64,000 bases of DNA from Pseudomonadota bacterium (lineage in GTDB: Bacteria; Pseudomonadota; Gammaproteobacteria; Burkholderiales; Burkholderiaceae_C), in the NCBI GenBank assembly GCA_021799355.1, contig JAJZAQ010000001.1, positions 89,448 to 153,447 on the forward strand. The letters are read 5' to 3'. The notes under the pieces were generated by a model. It was given only the letters and a program-made list of their open reading frames with translations, did no database searches and was not told where the DNA came from. Of this stretch, positions 9,432 through 18,684 are shown in pieces (position 1 is the stretch's first letter; each line of letters begins with the position of its first letter). The position numbers and the translations under genes are program-made.

Positions 9432-10225
9432 ACGCGCTGCTGCCCGATTTCGTCTGGCGTGCGCTGCTCGGAGGCGCCGGGGTGGCGCTGCTGGCCGGGC
9501 CGCTGGGGTGTTTCGTCGTCTGGCGCCGCATGGCGTATTTCGGCGAGACGCTGACGCATGCGGCGTTCCTCGGTGTCGGTCTCGGGCTGCTGCTGCATCT
9601 GAACCCGCTGTGGGGCGTGCTCGGTGTGAGCCTGCTGATCGCCGCGCTGCTGGCGCGCCGCGACCCGGCAGACGGCCTGGCCGAGGATACCCTGCTGGGC
9701 CTGCTCGCCCACGCCAGTCTGGCGCTCGGCTTGGTGCTGCTGGCGTTCATGGAGGATGTGCGCGTCGACTTGTTCTCGTATCTTTTCGGCGACATCCTGG
9801 CGCTGCGCGGTGCCGACCTGGTCTGGATTGCCTTGCTCGACCTGGCCGGTCTCGCACTGCTGGGCTGGCTGTGGCACGGTCTGCTGGCGCTGACGGTGCA
9901 CGAGGAACTCGCCGCCGTCGAAGGGCGCAGGGTGCAGGCGCTGCGGCTGGCGTTCATGCTGCTGCTGGCCGTCTTCGTCGCGCTGGCGATGAAGCTGGTG
10001 GGTATTTTGCTGACGGTGTCGATGCTCATCATCCCGGCCGCAGCGGCACGGCGGCTGGCGCGCACCCCGGTGCAAATGGCCGTCGGCGCTGCGTGCATCG
10101 GTGTGCTGTCGGTGCTGCTCGGACTGCTGGCGTCGATGCACTCGGACCTTCCCTCCGGCCCGGCAATGGTGGTGGCCGCGTCGGTGCTGTTTTTGCTGCT
10201 GCGCGTGGTTCCGGCGCGCGGTTGA
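9428..10225 (+). CDS. znuB: Zinc ABC transporter, permease
   Basis: A 265-residue membrane protein with seven to eight hydrophobic segments, of the ABC-3 permease family. Family signatures include [22 protein letters not shown] near residue 33 and [17 protein letters not shown] near residue 195. It overlaps znuC by four bases, so translation is coupled. It forms the membrane channel of the zinc importer with ZnuC, fed by ZnuA from the divergent gene. folE2 follows after 116 bases on the same strand. Confidence 0.94.
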   Translation: MNALLPDFVWRALLGGAGVALLAGPLGCFVVWRRMAYFGETLTHAAFLGVGLGLLLHLNPLWGVLGVSLLIAALLARRDPADGLAEDTLLGLLAHASLALGLVLLAFMEDVRVDLFSYLFGDILALRGADLVWIALLDLAGLALLGWLWHGLLALTVHEELAAVEGRRVQALRLAFMLLLAVFVALAMKLVGILLTVSMLIIPAAAARRLARTPVQMAVGAACIGVLSVLLGLLASMHSDLPSGPAMVVAASVLFLLLRVVPARG

Positions 10226-10341
10226 CGCGGATCAATTCCGCAAGTCCGGCATGGATCTGCGTCCTCCCGGATAATGGCGTCACTGTTCCAACAATGCCCC
10301 GGGACGGTGGCGCTGCGGCGCGCCGCCACACCCGTCACCTC

Positions 10342-11130
10342 ATGAACAAACCCTTCGAATCCATCCCCGACATTCAGAGCACGCTCGACGAGCGCCACAT
10401 CGCCATCCAGCGTGTCGGTGTGAAGGGATTGCGTTACCCGCTCAACGTGCGTCTGCGTGACGGCAGCGTGCAGCCGACCATTGCGCAGGTCACCGCCGAC
10501 GTGGCCCTGCCGGCGGAAAAAAAGGGCACGCACATGTCCCGCTTCGTCGAACTGCTCGAAGCCATGCCCGAGGCGATCGACGGGGCCGCCTGCACCGCGT
10601 TGGTGCGACAGATGCTGCCCAAGCTCGGGGCGAACGCCGGACGGCTGGAATTTGCCTTCACGCTGTTTTTGCGCAAAACCGCCCCGGTATCCGGGGTGCA
10701 AAGCCTGCTCGACTACGAGGCGGGATGGATCGCCCAGGCGCGGGGAGATCAAGTCCGGCTCACTGCCCGGGTGATGGTGCCGGTGAAGTCACTGTGTCCC
10801 TGTTCGAAGGAAATTTCCGACTACGGCGCGCACAACCAGCGCTCGCACATCACCATCACCGCCGAGCTGCTGCAGCCCGTGGCGCTGGAAGAACTCATCC
10901 GCATCGCCGAGGAGGAGGCGTCGTGCGAGATCTGGGGCCTGCTCAAACGTCCCGACGAAAAATTCGTCACCGAACACGCCTACGAAAACCCCAAATTCGT
11001 CGAAGATCTGGTGCGTGATGTCGCCGCGCGGCTCAACGCCGATCCGCGTATCGGCCATTACGTGGCCGAGGCGGAAAATTTCGAGTCGATCCACAACCAC
11101 TCGGCCTACGCGCTCATCGAGCGCGTCTGA
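10342..11130 (+). CDS. folE2: GTP cyclohydrolase I type 2 (FolE2)
   Basis: A 262-residue GTP cyclohydrolase of the IB class, making 7,8-dihydroneopterin triphosphate for folate. The catalytic Cys is in [19 protein letters not shown] near residue 155, and the conserved C-terminal [11 protein letters not shown] is present. FolE2 enzymes do not depend on zinc, and in many bacteria the gene is switched on by Zur when zinc is scarce. Here it lies directly after znuCB on the same strand. The 116-base gap holds no second clear Zur box, so it may be read through from the znuCB promoter. The start at 10342 matches the family N-terminus; a GTG or ATG further up would only add low-complexity sequence. 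Confidence 0.95.
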   Translation: MNKPFESIPDIQSTLDERHIAIQRVGVKGLRYPLNVRLRDGSVQPTIAQVTADVALPAEKKGTHMSRFVELLEAMPEAIDGAACTALVRQMLPKLGANAGRLEFAFTLFLRKTAPVSGVQSLLDYEAGWIAQARGDQVRLTARVMVPVKSLCPCSKEISDYGAHNQRSHITITAELLQPVALEELIRIAEEEASCEIWGLLKRPDEKFVTEHAYENPKFVEDLVRDVAARLNADPRIGHYVAEAENFESIHNHSAYALIERV

Positions 11131-11179
11131 TCGTCGAGCCGCAGCAGGCGGGTTCTGCCTGCCTGCCGGCGGGGGGCCC

Positions 11180-13762
11180 TCAGTCGCCGGTGCACAGGTC
11201 TTTGAGCCGGTACAGCGCGTCCAGCGCCTGCCGCGGGGTCAGGGCGTCGGGGTCCAGTGCCTGCAGTGCCTGGACTGCCGGGTGCGGCGCAGGCGCTGCG
11301 GCGGCCGGCGCAGGGTCCGCGGCGGCGAACAAATCGAGCTGTGGCTGCTGCGCGCGGTGCTGCCGCTCCAGCGCGTCCAGGCGCTTGCGCGCGTCGCGGA
11401 TGACGGCAGCGGGCACGCCGGCGAGCTGTGCCACCTGCACTCCATAGCTGCGGCTGGCCGGGCCTTCGCGCACTTCGTGCAGAAACACGATGCCGTCGGC
11501 GGTTTCCGCCGCGCCGACGTGGACGTTGGCGGCGTGCGCATGGTTTTGCACCATCTCGGTCAGCTCGAAATAGTGGGTGGCGAACAAGGTCAGACTACGG
11601 TTGCGGTCGTGCAGCTGCGCGGCGATGGCTGCCGCCAGCGCCAGGCCGTCGAACGTCGATGTGCCGCGGCCGACTTCGTCCATCAGCACCAGGCTGTGCG
11701 GCGTGGCCTGGCGCAGGATGGCAGCGGTTTCGGCCATTTCGACCATGAAGGTCGACTGACCGCCCGCCAGGTCGTCCGAGGCGCCGATCCGGGTGTAAAT
11801 CGCATCCAGCGGGCCGATGCGCGCGCGACGGGCAGGCACGAAGCTGCCGACGTAAGCCAGCAGGGCGATCAGCGCGGTCTGCCGCATGTACGTCGATTTG
11901 CCGCCCATGTTTGGGCCGGTGAGGATGAGCAGGCGGCGCTGCGCATCCAGCCGGCAGTCGTTGGGGATGAAGCGATCGACCCGGCTTTCGATCACCGGAT
12001 GACGGCCGGCTTCGATGTCCAGCCCCGGCGTGGGCACCAGCTCGGCGCAGACCCAGCCGAATGTGCTGGCGCGTTCGGCCAGCGCGGCGAGCACGTCGAG
12101 CTGTGCCACCGCCTGCGCCGCACGGCGGATCGCCGGCAGTTCGGGTTGCAGCGCGTCGAGCACTTCGTCGAACAGCAGCCTTTCGCGTGCGAGTGCCCGG
12201 TCCTGCGCCGACAGCGCCTTGTCCTCGAACGTCTTGAGTTCCGGGGTGATGTAGCGCTCGGCGCCCTTGAGCGTCTGGCGGCGGCGGTAATCGGCAGGCA
12301 CTTTGTCCGTCTGGCCGTGGGTGACTTCGATGAAAAAGCCATGCACCTTGTTGTATTGCACGCGCAGGTTGCCGATGCCGGTGCGCGCCCGCTCGCGCCG
12401 TTCGATGTCCATGAGCACGCTGCCGCAGTCGTGCCCGATGGCGCGCAGGTCGTCGAGTTCGGCGTCGTAGCCGGCGGCGATCACCCCGCCGTCACGCAGG
12501 TAGACCGCCGGTTCGCTGGCGATCGCCGCCTGCAGCAGGTCGGCCGCGCGCGGCGGCACATCGAGGTCGGCGTCGATGGCGTCGAACAGATCGCCGCGGT
12601 CGAACTGCGCCGCCCGCGCCCGCAGCGCCGGCAGGGCGATCAGGCTGTCGCGCAGCGCCGCCAGCTCGCGCGGCTTGACCTGTTTGAGCGCGACCCGCGC
12701 AGCGATGCGCTGCAAGTCGGCGACGCCGCGCAGTTGCGCACGCAGCGCAGTCCACGCCCCGTCGAGCAGGGCTTGCACGGCGGCGTGGCGGGCCCGGGCG
12801 ACGGCGGGATCGCGCTGCGGCGATTGCAGCCATTCGCGCAGCAGGCGACTGCCGCCGGCCGTCTGGCAGGTGTCCAGGTGCGACAGCAAAGTCGGCCCGT
12901 CGTCGCCGCGCAGCGGCTGCACGATTTCCAGATTGCGCCGCGCCACGGCATCCAGCCGCAGCGTGTCGTCGGCGCGCGCCACGTGCAGATCGGCGAGCAG
13001 CGGCAGCGTGCCGCCCTGTGTCTGCTGCGCGTAGGTCAGCAGCGCTGCGGCAGCGGCGTGCGCCGCACCGAGGTGTTGCGCGCCGAAACCGTCCAGATGC
13101 GCCACTTTCAGCTGCGTGCACAGCAGGCGCAAGCCCAGCGCCGCGTCGAAATGCCAGTCGGGCCGCGATGTTGCGAACGTCAGCGACAGCTGCGCGGGCG
13201 GCGGCGTCTGCTGCGGCCACAACACTTCGGCGGGACCGATGCGTGCGAGCCAGTCGGGCAGCGCGGCGGCGTCGCATTGCGCCAGGGTGATCGCGCCACC
13301 GGTCAGCGCCATCCATGCCAGGCCGTACACGGCGCGCGCCGAGCGCGGCGGTGACACGGCCAGCAGTACGGCGTCGCGCTTGTCATCGAGCAAGGCCTGG
13401 TCGGTCAGCGTGCCCGGGGTGACGACACGCACCACGCGGCGCTCGACCAGGCCCTTGGATTGCGCCGGATCACCGATTTGCTCACAGATCGCGGCGGATT
13501 CGCCCAGCCTGACCAGTTTGGCCAGGTAACCGTCGAGGGCCTGCACCGGGATGCCGGCCATGATCACCGGCGCGCCGGCGGACTGTCCGCGACGGGTTAG
13601 GGTGATGTCGAGCAGACGCGCGGCTTTTTCCGCGTCGTCGTAGAACAACTCGTAAAAGTCGCCCATACGGCACAGCAGCAGAGCATCGGGATGCTCGGCC
13701 TTCATCTGCAGGTATTGCTGCATCAGCGGCGTATGGGCGGAGAAATCAGAGGTCTCGGGCAT
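11180..13762 (-). CDS. mutS: DNA mismatch repair protein MutS
   Basis: An 860-residue mismatch-recognition ATPase. The N-terminal mismatch-binding domain carries the Phe-x-Glu motif in [12 protein letters not shown] near residue 30. The C-terminal ATPase has Walker [26 protein letters not shown] and THYFEL. Length and domain order are those of a normal MutS1. The ORF opens at 13891, but [17 protein letters not shown] at 13762 is the family-type start. It converges on folE2 and diverges from the outer-membrane gene at 13910. Confidence 0.98.
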   Translation of the reverse strand: MPETSDFSAHTPLMQQYLQMKAEHPDALLLCRMGDFYELFYDDAEKAARLLDITLTRRGQSAGAPVIMAGIPVQALDGYLAKLVRLGESAAICEQIGDPAQSKGLVERRVVRVVTPGTLTDQALLDDKRDAVLLAVSPPRSARAVYGLAWMALTGGAITLAQCDAAALPDWLARIGPAEVLWPQQTPPPAQLSLTFATSRPDWHFDAALGLRLLCTQLKVAHLDGFGAQHLGAAHAAAAALLTYAQQTQGGTLPLLADLHVARADDTLRLDAVARRNLEIVQPLRGDDGPTLLSHLDTCQTAGGSRLLREWLQSPQRDPAVARARHAAVQALLDGAWTALRAQLRGVADLQRIAARVALKQVKPRELAALRDSLIALPALRARAAQFDRGDLFDAIDADLDVPPRAADLLQAAIASEPAVYLRDGGVIAAGYDAELDDLRAIGHDCGSVLMDIERRERARTGIGNLRVQYNKVHGFFIEVTHGQTDKVPADYRRRQTLKGAERYITPELKTFEDKALSAQDRALARERLLFDEVLDALQPELPAIRRAAQAVAQLDVLAALAERASTFGWVCAELVPTPGLDIEAGRHPVIESRVDRFIPNDCRLDAQRRLLILTGPNMGGKSTYMRQTALIALLAYVGSFVPARRARIGPLDAIYTRIGASDDLAGGQSTFMVEMAETAAILRQATPHSLVLMDEVGRGTSTFDGLALAAAIAAQLHDRNRSLTLFATHYFELTEMVQNHAHAANVHVGAAETADGIVFLHEVREGPASRSYGVQVAQLAGVPAAVIRDARKRLDALERQHRAQQPQLDLFAAADPAPAAAAPAPHPAVQALQALDPDALTPRQALDALYRLKDLCTGD

Positions 13763-13875
13763 GGAGCAGGCAGGAATGAGGCCGCTATTTTGCCTGCGGT
13801 GAGCGTGCGGCCACAGCCTGAGGACGGCCGGCAGGTCTGCGAACGTCTTGACACGATAAGAAATAAAAAGAAAAA

Positions 13876-13890
13876 TGCGAACCGTTCGCA
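13876..13890. promoter_or_regulatory. Fur-like 7-1-7 palindrome before the flavin operon
   Basis: TGCGAACCGTTCGCA is a perfect 15-base inverted repeat (seven-base arms, one-base centre) in an AT-rich stretch 19 bases before the start codon at 13910. The 7-1-7 form and the TGCGAA/TTCGCA arms resemble Fur boxes of high-GC proteobacteria. The position would block transcription of the four genes downstream. Another dimeric repressor cannot be ruled out. Confidence 0.5.
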
Positions 13891-13909
13891 ATTACGAAAT
13901 GGAGTCGAT

Positions 13910-14824
13910 ATGCTGTGCAGGGGAGAGTTGGGGCGGGGGAGTCGCAGGTTCGCGCTGCTGGCCGCGCTGTGGGCCAGCGCCGCGGCGCCGGCGGCGTTCG
14001 CCGACGAAAATCTGCTGGGCTACACCATCGGCGCGGAAACGCTGCCGGCGGGTCGGTCCGAAGCGTATTTCTGGCTGACGGATTACGGCGGCAAACGTCG
14101 CGGCAGCTATTCGGCGCAGCAGTTTCGTGCCGAGTACGAATACGGCGTGACCAACAGCCTGAGCGCCTCGCTCTACCTCAATGGCTACCGCCACAGCTAC
14201 GACTGCGGCAGCGTGGGTTGCGCCGGCCCCCTGTCCGAACCCGAGATCACCGGCAGCCGCCACGGCACGCAGTTCAGCGGCGTGTCGGTCGAGCTGAAAA
14301 AAATGCTGCTGTCGCCGTACAAGGATGATCTCGGCGTGGCGCTGTACGGCGAACTGACCTACGACACGGTCGACGCCATCACCGGCGACAGGGGCACGGG
14401 CTACGAAGTCGAAACCAAATTGATTTTGCAAAAGCCCTACCTGGATGGGCAATTGCAGTGGCTGACCAACCTGGAGTTGGAAGTCGAGTCGTGGCGACCG
14501 GATGCCGGCGGTGGAACCGAGGTATCGATTGCACCTCGTCTGCGCACCGGGCTGGCGTATCGCTTCGCGCCGAACTGGTTCATCGGTGCTGAAGGGTGGA
14601 TCGACGCCGAACTGCGCCGCCCCGCAGGGCAGTCGTGGACGTTCGACCACTGGGACGTGTTCGCCGGGCCGTCGATCCACTATGGCGGCAAGTCGTGGTG
14701 GGCGACGCTGACCTGGGCGCAGCAGCTCAGGGGATCGAACGAGGCGGAGGACAACCGCGCCGGCCTACACCTGGCCGACCATTCGCGGCGCGAAATCCGT
14801 CTGAAGGTCGGCTACAACTTCTGA
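13910..14824 (+). CDS. Putative outer-membrane beta-barrel protein (DUF6662-like)
   Basis: A 304-residue exported protein. A signal peptide ending near AAAPAAFADE (about residue 32) is followed by alternating aromatic/hydrophobic strands such as GKSWWATLTWAQQL, and the protein ends in a terminal phenylalanine (VGYNF), a hallmark of outer-membrane barrels. The first mature segment ENLLGYTIGAETLPAGRSEAY is typical of uncharacterised barrel proteins found next to ApbE/FMN-binding genes. The start at 13910 has GGAG nine bases upstream. It is the first gene after the Fur-like box and is followed after 10 bases by the FMN-binding protein. Function is unknown; a role as an outer-membrane partner of the flavin system is inferred. 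Confidence 0.75.
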   Translation: MLCRGELGRGSRRFALLAALWASAAAPAAFADENLLGYTIGAETLPAGRSEAYFWLTDYGGKRRGSYSAQQFRAEYEYGVTNSLSASLYLNGYRHSYDCGSVGCAGPLSEPEITGSRHGTQFSGVSVELKKMLLSPYKDDLGVALYGELTYDTVDAITGDRGTGYEVETKLILQKPYLDGQLQWLTNLELEVESWRPDAGGGTEVSIAPRLRTGLAYRFAPNWFIGAEGWIDAELRRPAGQSWTFDHWDVFAGPSIHYGGKSWWATLTWAQQLRGSNEAEDNRAGLHLADHSRREIRLKVGYNF

Positions 14825-14834
14825 GGAGCCCGCA

Positions 14835-15383
14835 ATGACACCCTCATGGCCGGTTTACGCCTTCCTGCCCGTGGCCGCCTTCGTGGCGGCCCCTGTGGGG
14901 GCGACACAGTATCTCACCGTCGAGCAGGCGCAGAAGGCGCTGTTTCCGGAAGCCGAGCGCTTCGTTGCCGCACCAGTGCAGCTCACCGCAGCGCAAAAGG
15001 CGCAGATCGAGGAACAGTCCGGGCTGAAACAGCGCTGGGACAAGCAGGACGTCTGGCGCGCGGAAAAGGCCGGCAAGCTGCTCGGCTGGGTGGTCGTCGA
15101 TGACGTGGTGGGCAAGCACGAATTCATCCACTACGCCGCCGGCCTGTTACCCGAAGGCCGGGTGCGGGGAGTGGAGGTGCTGATCTTCCGCGAAACCTAT
15201 GGCGACCAGATCCGCCAACCCGAATGGCGCCGGACGCTTGCCGGCAAGACGCTGGCCGATCCGTTCAAGCTCGACCAGGACGTGCCCAACATCAGCGGGG
15301 CGACGCTGTCGTGCAGAAATGTGACGAACGGCGTCAAGCGCCTGCTCGTACTGCAGCGCGTGGCGCTGCAGTCGGCGCCATGA
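14835..15383 (+). CDS. Periplasmic FMN-binding domain protein
   Basis: A 182-residue protein with a signal peptide (cleavage near VGATQ, residue 24) and a C-terminal FMN-binding domain. The motif DVPNISGATLS at residues 149-159 matches the site at which ApbE links FMN to a threonine, here Thr157, as in NqrC and RnfG. There is no membrane anchor besides the signal, so it probably acts as a soluble or loosely bound periplasmic electron carrier. The downstream gene, overlapping by four bases, is the ApbE that would attach the flavin. A WDKQDVWRAEKAGKLLGW stretch is also seen in relatives of unknown role. Confidence 0.85.
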   Translation: MTPSWPVYAFLPVAAFVAAPVGATQYLTVEQAQKALFPEAERFVAAPVQLTAAQKAQIEEQSGLKQRWDKQDVWRAEKAGKLLGWVVVDDVVGKHEFIHYAAGLLPEGRVRGVEVLIFRETYGDQIRQPEWRRTLAGKTLADPFKLDQDVPNISGATLSCRNVTNGVKRLLVLQRVALQSAP

Positions 15384-16243
15384 GCGACAGCCTGCGCTGG
15401 GTCGCGCGCTTGCAGCCGCAGCTGGGCACGTGGGTGGAAATCCGCGCCTGCGGCCCGGCGCAGCGCATCGAGCGCGCGGTGCGCTGTGCGTACGGGCACA
15501 TCGCGCGCGTGCAGCAGCGCATGAGCTTTCATCACCCCGACAGCATGCTCACCCGGCTGAACCTGCACGCGCACCGCCAGCCGCAGCCGGCGGATGCGCT
15601 GACCTGGGCGGTTTTGCGCAAGGCGCTGGCGATGTGGCGCGCCAGCGGCGGCGTATTCGACGTCACCGTGGCGGCGCCGCTGGTGCGCCGCGGCGTGCTG
15701 CCCGATCATGGTTTTTCCACCCTGCGCGCGCCGATCGGCAGTGACGCGCTGGTTTTGCTGCCACAGCGGCAGGTGGCGCTGCGCCGCCCGGTGCTGCTCA
15801 CCCTCGACGGTATTGCCAAGGGCGAGGCCGTCGATCGCGCTATCGCCTGCCTGCGCCGCTGGGGAGTGGTTTCCGCCGTGGTCAACGCTGGCGGTGATTT
15901 GCGCGCTTTCGGCACCAGGCCCGTGCCGCTGGCGGTGCGCGCCAGCGACGGCGTGGTCCACGCCGCGGGCAGCTTGCAAAACGCTGCGGTGGCCAGCTCG
16001 ATGCAGGGTCAGAGCGGGGAGCAGCAACGTCGCTTCCCCGGCCGGCTGCTCCACCCGGCGCAGCCCGCCCGGCCCGATGGCGCGACGCAGGTCTGGACGG
16101 TGATGGCCGCGCAATGCTGGCGGGCCGATGCGTTGACCAAAGTCGCGGCGTTGGCTGAAGCGCCGCAGCGCGCGGCGCTGGTGGCGCGGCTTGGGGGGCG
16201 CCTGCTGCAGGTGGAAGCTTGGGACGGAGGGCAGGCGGCGTGA
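15380..16243 (+). CDS. apbE: FAD:protein FMN transferase (ApbE family)
   Basis: A 287-residue flavin transferase that moves FMN from FAD to a threonine of a target protein. Conserved blocks are RMSFHHPDSMLTRLN near residue 48, LTLDGIAKGEAVDRA near 143, VNAGGDLRAFG near 170 and the C-terminal ADALTKVAAL. No signal peptide or lipobox is seen, so unlike many ApbE proteins it may act in the cytoplasm or use a missed signal. It overlaps the FMN-binding gene (ATGA) and the membrane gene (GTGA), which ties all three together. Family assignment is firm; the target is inferred from context. Confidence 0.88.
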   Translation: MSDSLRWVARLQPQLGTWVEIRACGPAQRIERAVRCAYGHIARVQQRMSFHHPDSMLTRLNLHAHRQPQPADALTWAVLRKALAMWRASGGVFDVTVAAPLVRRGVLPDHGFSTLRAPIGSDALVLLPQRQVALRRPVLLTLDGIAKGEAVDRAIACLRRWGVVSAVVNAGGDLRAFGTRPVPLAVRASDGVVHAAGSLQNAAVASSMQGQSGEQQRRFPGRLLHPAQPARPDGATQVWTVMAAQCWRADALTKVAALAEAPQRAALVARLGGRLLQVEAWDGGQAA

Positions 16244-16773
16244 AAACCTATCCGCGCGGCTTTGGACTGTTGCTGCATACCGTGCTGCTGGCTTTGCTCG
16301 CCAGCGGGCTGCTGCTCTTTCCCGGGGCGTTGCGCACGCACTGGGAGTGGGACTTGCCGTGGGCCTTGTCCGCAGGCCAGCGGGTTGGGGTCGCGGCACT
16401 GCATGCCGCCGCCTTCATGGCGGTGTTGACCGTGCTCGGCGCGCTGTGGACGGTGCACATCCGCGCCGGCTGGGTACGGCGGGAAAACCTGCGCAGCGGG
16501 GTCGCGCTGTTGGGATTGTTCGGCCTGCTGGCCATCAGCGGTCTCGGGCTGTACTACGCTGGCAACGAGCACCTGCAGTCGTGGAGCGCTTTGGCGCATC
16601 TGCTTGCTGCTGGGCTGCTTCCCGTGGCCTATGTCGCGCACCGGCTGGGCGCGCGCGCAGCCGCGGCCCGGGCGTGGCCGGTCTGGTGCCGGCGCGGTCA
16701 GCCTCCGCAGGCGCGGGCGGCCACGACGCGCACGGCACCGCCAGTGTCGCAAACGGTTTCGACCCCGTCGTAG
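16240..16773 (+). CDS. Four-helix membrane protein with paired histidines (putative b-type cytochrome)
   Basis: A 177-residue membrane protein with four hydrophobic segments (about residues 10-28, 52-72, 87-106 and 117-136). Histidines fall at the ends of these helices: H13, H55, H73, H120 and H134. The spacing H55/H73 and H120/H134 would allow two b-type haems in a four-helix bundle, as in cytochrome b-like or DUF4405-type proteins. The GTG start overlaps the apbE stop by four bases; the ORF track start at 16219 lies inside apbE. The C-terminal 40 residues are low-complexity, and the last 76 bases overlap the convergent methyltransferase gene. Haem binding is inferred from the pattern only. 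Confidence 0.6.
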   Translation: MKTYPRGFGLLLHTVLLALLASGLLLFPGALRTHWEWDLPWALSAGQRVGVAALHAAAFMAVLTVLGALWTVHIRAGWVRRENLRSGVALLGLFGLLAISGLGLYYAGNEHLQSWSALAHLLAAGLLPVAYVAHRLGARAAAARAWPVWCRRGQPPQARAATTRTAPPVSQTVSTPS

Positions 16774-17648
16774 CCCGGGTGCTTGTGCAGCAGTTGCACC
16801 ATCGCATCGCCCTGGCCCAGGCCGACCTCGATCGCCAGCCAGCCGCCCGGGCGTAGCAGCGGCGGGGCTTCGCGGATCAGCCGCATCAGAATACGCACGC
16901 CGAACGGCCCGCCGTCGAACGCCAGATCGGGCTCGAAACCGATGATTTCCGCCGGCATGGTTGCCATGCGGGCGGTGGAAATGTAGGGCGGGGCCGAGAC
17001 GATCAGATCGACCTGCCCGGCCAGTGCCTGCGCCACGGGCTGCATCAGGTCGCCCACATGCCACTGCACCCGCGACGCCAGGCCGGTGTGCGCGGCGTTG
17101 TCACGCGCCAGGGCGATCGCTTCGGGCGAAATGTCGGCGCCATGCACCTGCGCGTCGGCGACGTTGTCGGCCAGCGCCAGCGCGAGATTGCCCGAGCCGC
17201 AGCACACATCCAGCACCACCGGCGCGTCGCGCCCGGCGAGCTTGTGCAGCGCGACGGTGGCGAGCATTTCGGTTTCGGCGCGCGGAATCAGCGCGGCCGG
17301 CGAGGCCAGCAGATCCAGCCCCATGAAGCGCTGGCGGCCGACGAGGTAGGCCAGCGGCTCGCCGGCGGTTCGACGCGCAAGCAGATCATCCAGCCGTTGC
17401 AGTGCGGCGGTGTCCAGCGGCGGCAGCGCGGTCTCGCTGGCCGCATGCAGCGACAAGGGCTGTCCGCCGGCGCAATGCCATAGGGTGCGCAGCGCCGCGG
17501 CCGGGGTTTCCTCCGGCTTGTCGGGCACGGTCTGCAAAGTGGCGGCCAGTAGCGCCAGGCGTTGCTGGAAGGCGAGCACACCGTCGATGCCCAGCGCGTC
17601 ACATTCATCGGGTTGCAGGCCGGTCAGCGGCAGGTCGACGGCGTTCAT
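16698..17648 (-). CDS. HemK/PrmC-like class I methyltransferase with altered catalytic motif
   Basis: A 316-residue protein with the PrmC layout: an N-terminal helical part (LAYLVGRQRFMGLDLLASPAALIPRAETEML) and a SAM-binding fold with VLDVCCGSGNLALALA near residue 145. PrmC methylates release-factor glutamine with an NPPY motif. Here the motif reads SAPPYI, so the key Asn is Ala. The gene is also not beside prfA. It overlaps the NAD synthase homologue by four bases, so it belongs to the cassette 16698-20513. A small-molecule or other protein substrate is more likely than a release factor, but this is inference. Confidence 0.75.
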   Translation of the reverse strand: MNAVDLPLTGLQPDECDALGIDGVLAFQQRLALLAATLQTVPDKPEETPAAALRTLWHCAGGQPLSLHAASETALPPLDTAALQRLDDLLARRTAGEPLAYLVGRQRFMGLDLLASPAALIPRAETEMLATVALHKLAGRDAPVVLDVCCGSGNLALALADNVADAQVHGADISPEAIALARDNAAHTGLASRVQWHVGDLMQPVAQALAGQVDLIVSAPPYISTARMATMPAEIIGFEPDLAFDGGPFGVRILMRLIREAPPLLRPGGWLAIEVGLGQGDAMVQLLHKHPGYDGVETVCDTGGAVRVVAARACGG

Positions 17649-18652
17649 CGGGTGGGCTCCTCGAGGGTGTCGTTGTCAATCGGTTCGACCAGCACCGGCC
17701 GCGCATGCAGATAGCGGGCGGTGCGGCGCTTGGCGTCGATATCGGCGAGCACCGCCTCTGCCTGCTGCTCGCTGATGTTCAGCGCGGCAGCCAGTTCGGC
17801 GGCGCTGCGGCCATGGTTCTTCGCCCAGAGCGCCAGGTCCGTCTGCTGCCACGGCAGGGCGAAATAGAACTCGTCCTGCCCCTGCGGCAGGCTGTAGGTG
17901 TCGGTGGTCGGCACGGCGGTGCACACCGCTTCGGGCAGCCCAAGGTGCCGTGCCAGCGCATACACCTGGGTTTTGTAGAGATGGGCAATGGGCTTGAGGT
18001 CAGCCGAGCCGTCGCCGTTTTTGACAAAAAAGCCCTGGTCGTATTCCAGCCGGTTCGGGGTGCCGATGACCGCGTAGTTCAGCCGGTCGGCGTGGAAGTA
18101 TTCGAGGGTTTTGCGCAGCCGCTGCTTGTGGTTGGTCGCGGCGACGATCTGCAGGTACTGCCGCAGCGGCAGCCGCACCTGGTGCAGCGCACCGTCGGGG
18201 GACTGGGCGACGAGCTGGAAGTGGTTGATGCCGCCTTGCAGCCCACCGCTGATCGCGAGTTTGATTTTCCACTCGAGGGTGTAGTCCGGCAGCAGCGCGC
18301 GCACCGCGTCGTCGCGCCAGCGGTAGCAGCCGATGGCCTCCAGCGCCGGGGCGAGGTCTTCGACGGCGTACTCGATGCCCAGCTGCTGCGCGACCTGCGC
18401 GCCCAGGCTGCGGCTGGCGAGGCTGGAATCGCGCTCGGGCATCAGCAGCCCGAACACCCGCTTGGCCCCCAGCGCCTGCACCGCCAGCGCGGCGCACACC
18501 GAGCTGTCCACCCCGCCGGACAACCCGAGCACCACCCCGCGTTTGTTGAAGGAGCGAAGGGTGGCGACGATGAACCCGGCGATGCGCGCGGTTTCGGCCG
18601 CGCAGTCCAGCGCAAGCACCTCGGGGCCGAGCGGCGGGGCAGAGGAAGGCAT
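17645..18652 (-). CDS. nadE: NAD+ synthase family protein (ammonia-dependent type)
   Basis: A 335-residue ATP-pyrophosphatase with the SGGVDSS loop at residues 45-51 and NadE-like GTPNRLEYDQGFFVKNGDGSADLKPIAHLYKTQVYALARHLGLPE. Canonical NadE amidates deamido-NAD with ammonia; no glutaminase domain is present. It is longer than the usual 275 residues at the C-terminus, which ends in TARYLHARPVLVEPID. Because it is locked between an acyl carrier protein and a methyltransferase, it may instead catalyse an adenylation-amidation step in a small biosynthetic route. The MPSSAPP start at 18652 is preferred over the long ORF, which runs through the ACP gene in a wrong frame. Confidence 0.8.
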   Translation of the reverse strand: MPSSAPPLGPEVLALDCAAETARIAGFIVATLRSFNKRGVVLGLSGGVDSSVCAALAVQALGAKRVFGLLMPERDSSLASRSLGAQVAQQLGIEYAVEDLAPALEAIGCYRWRDDAVRALLPDYTLEWKIKLAISGGLQGGINHFQLVAQSPDGALHQVRLPLRQYLQIVAATNHKQRLRKTLEYFHADRLNYAVIGTPNRLEYDQGFFVKNGDGSADLKPIAHLYKTQVYALARHLGLPEAVCTAVPTTDTYSLPQGQDEFYFALPWQQTDLALWAKNHGRSAAELAAALNISEQQAEAVLADIDAKRRTARYLHARPVLVEPIDNDTLEEPTR

Positions 18653-18684
18653 GGGGTTCTCGGCGACGGAGGTCGATGGGCCGA

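Noticed and set aside
11015-13354. 779-residue ORF on the plus strand
   Set aside because: It runs opposite mutS, which is certain. The sequence is Arg/Gln-rich low-complexity, typical of a shadow frame.
16698-17648. True PrmC release-factor methyltransferase
   Set aside because: The NPPY motif is SAPPY and prfA is not adjacent, so the gene symbol prmC was not given.
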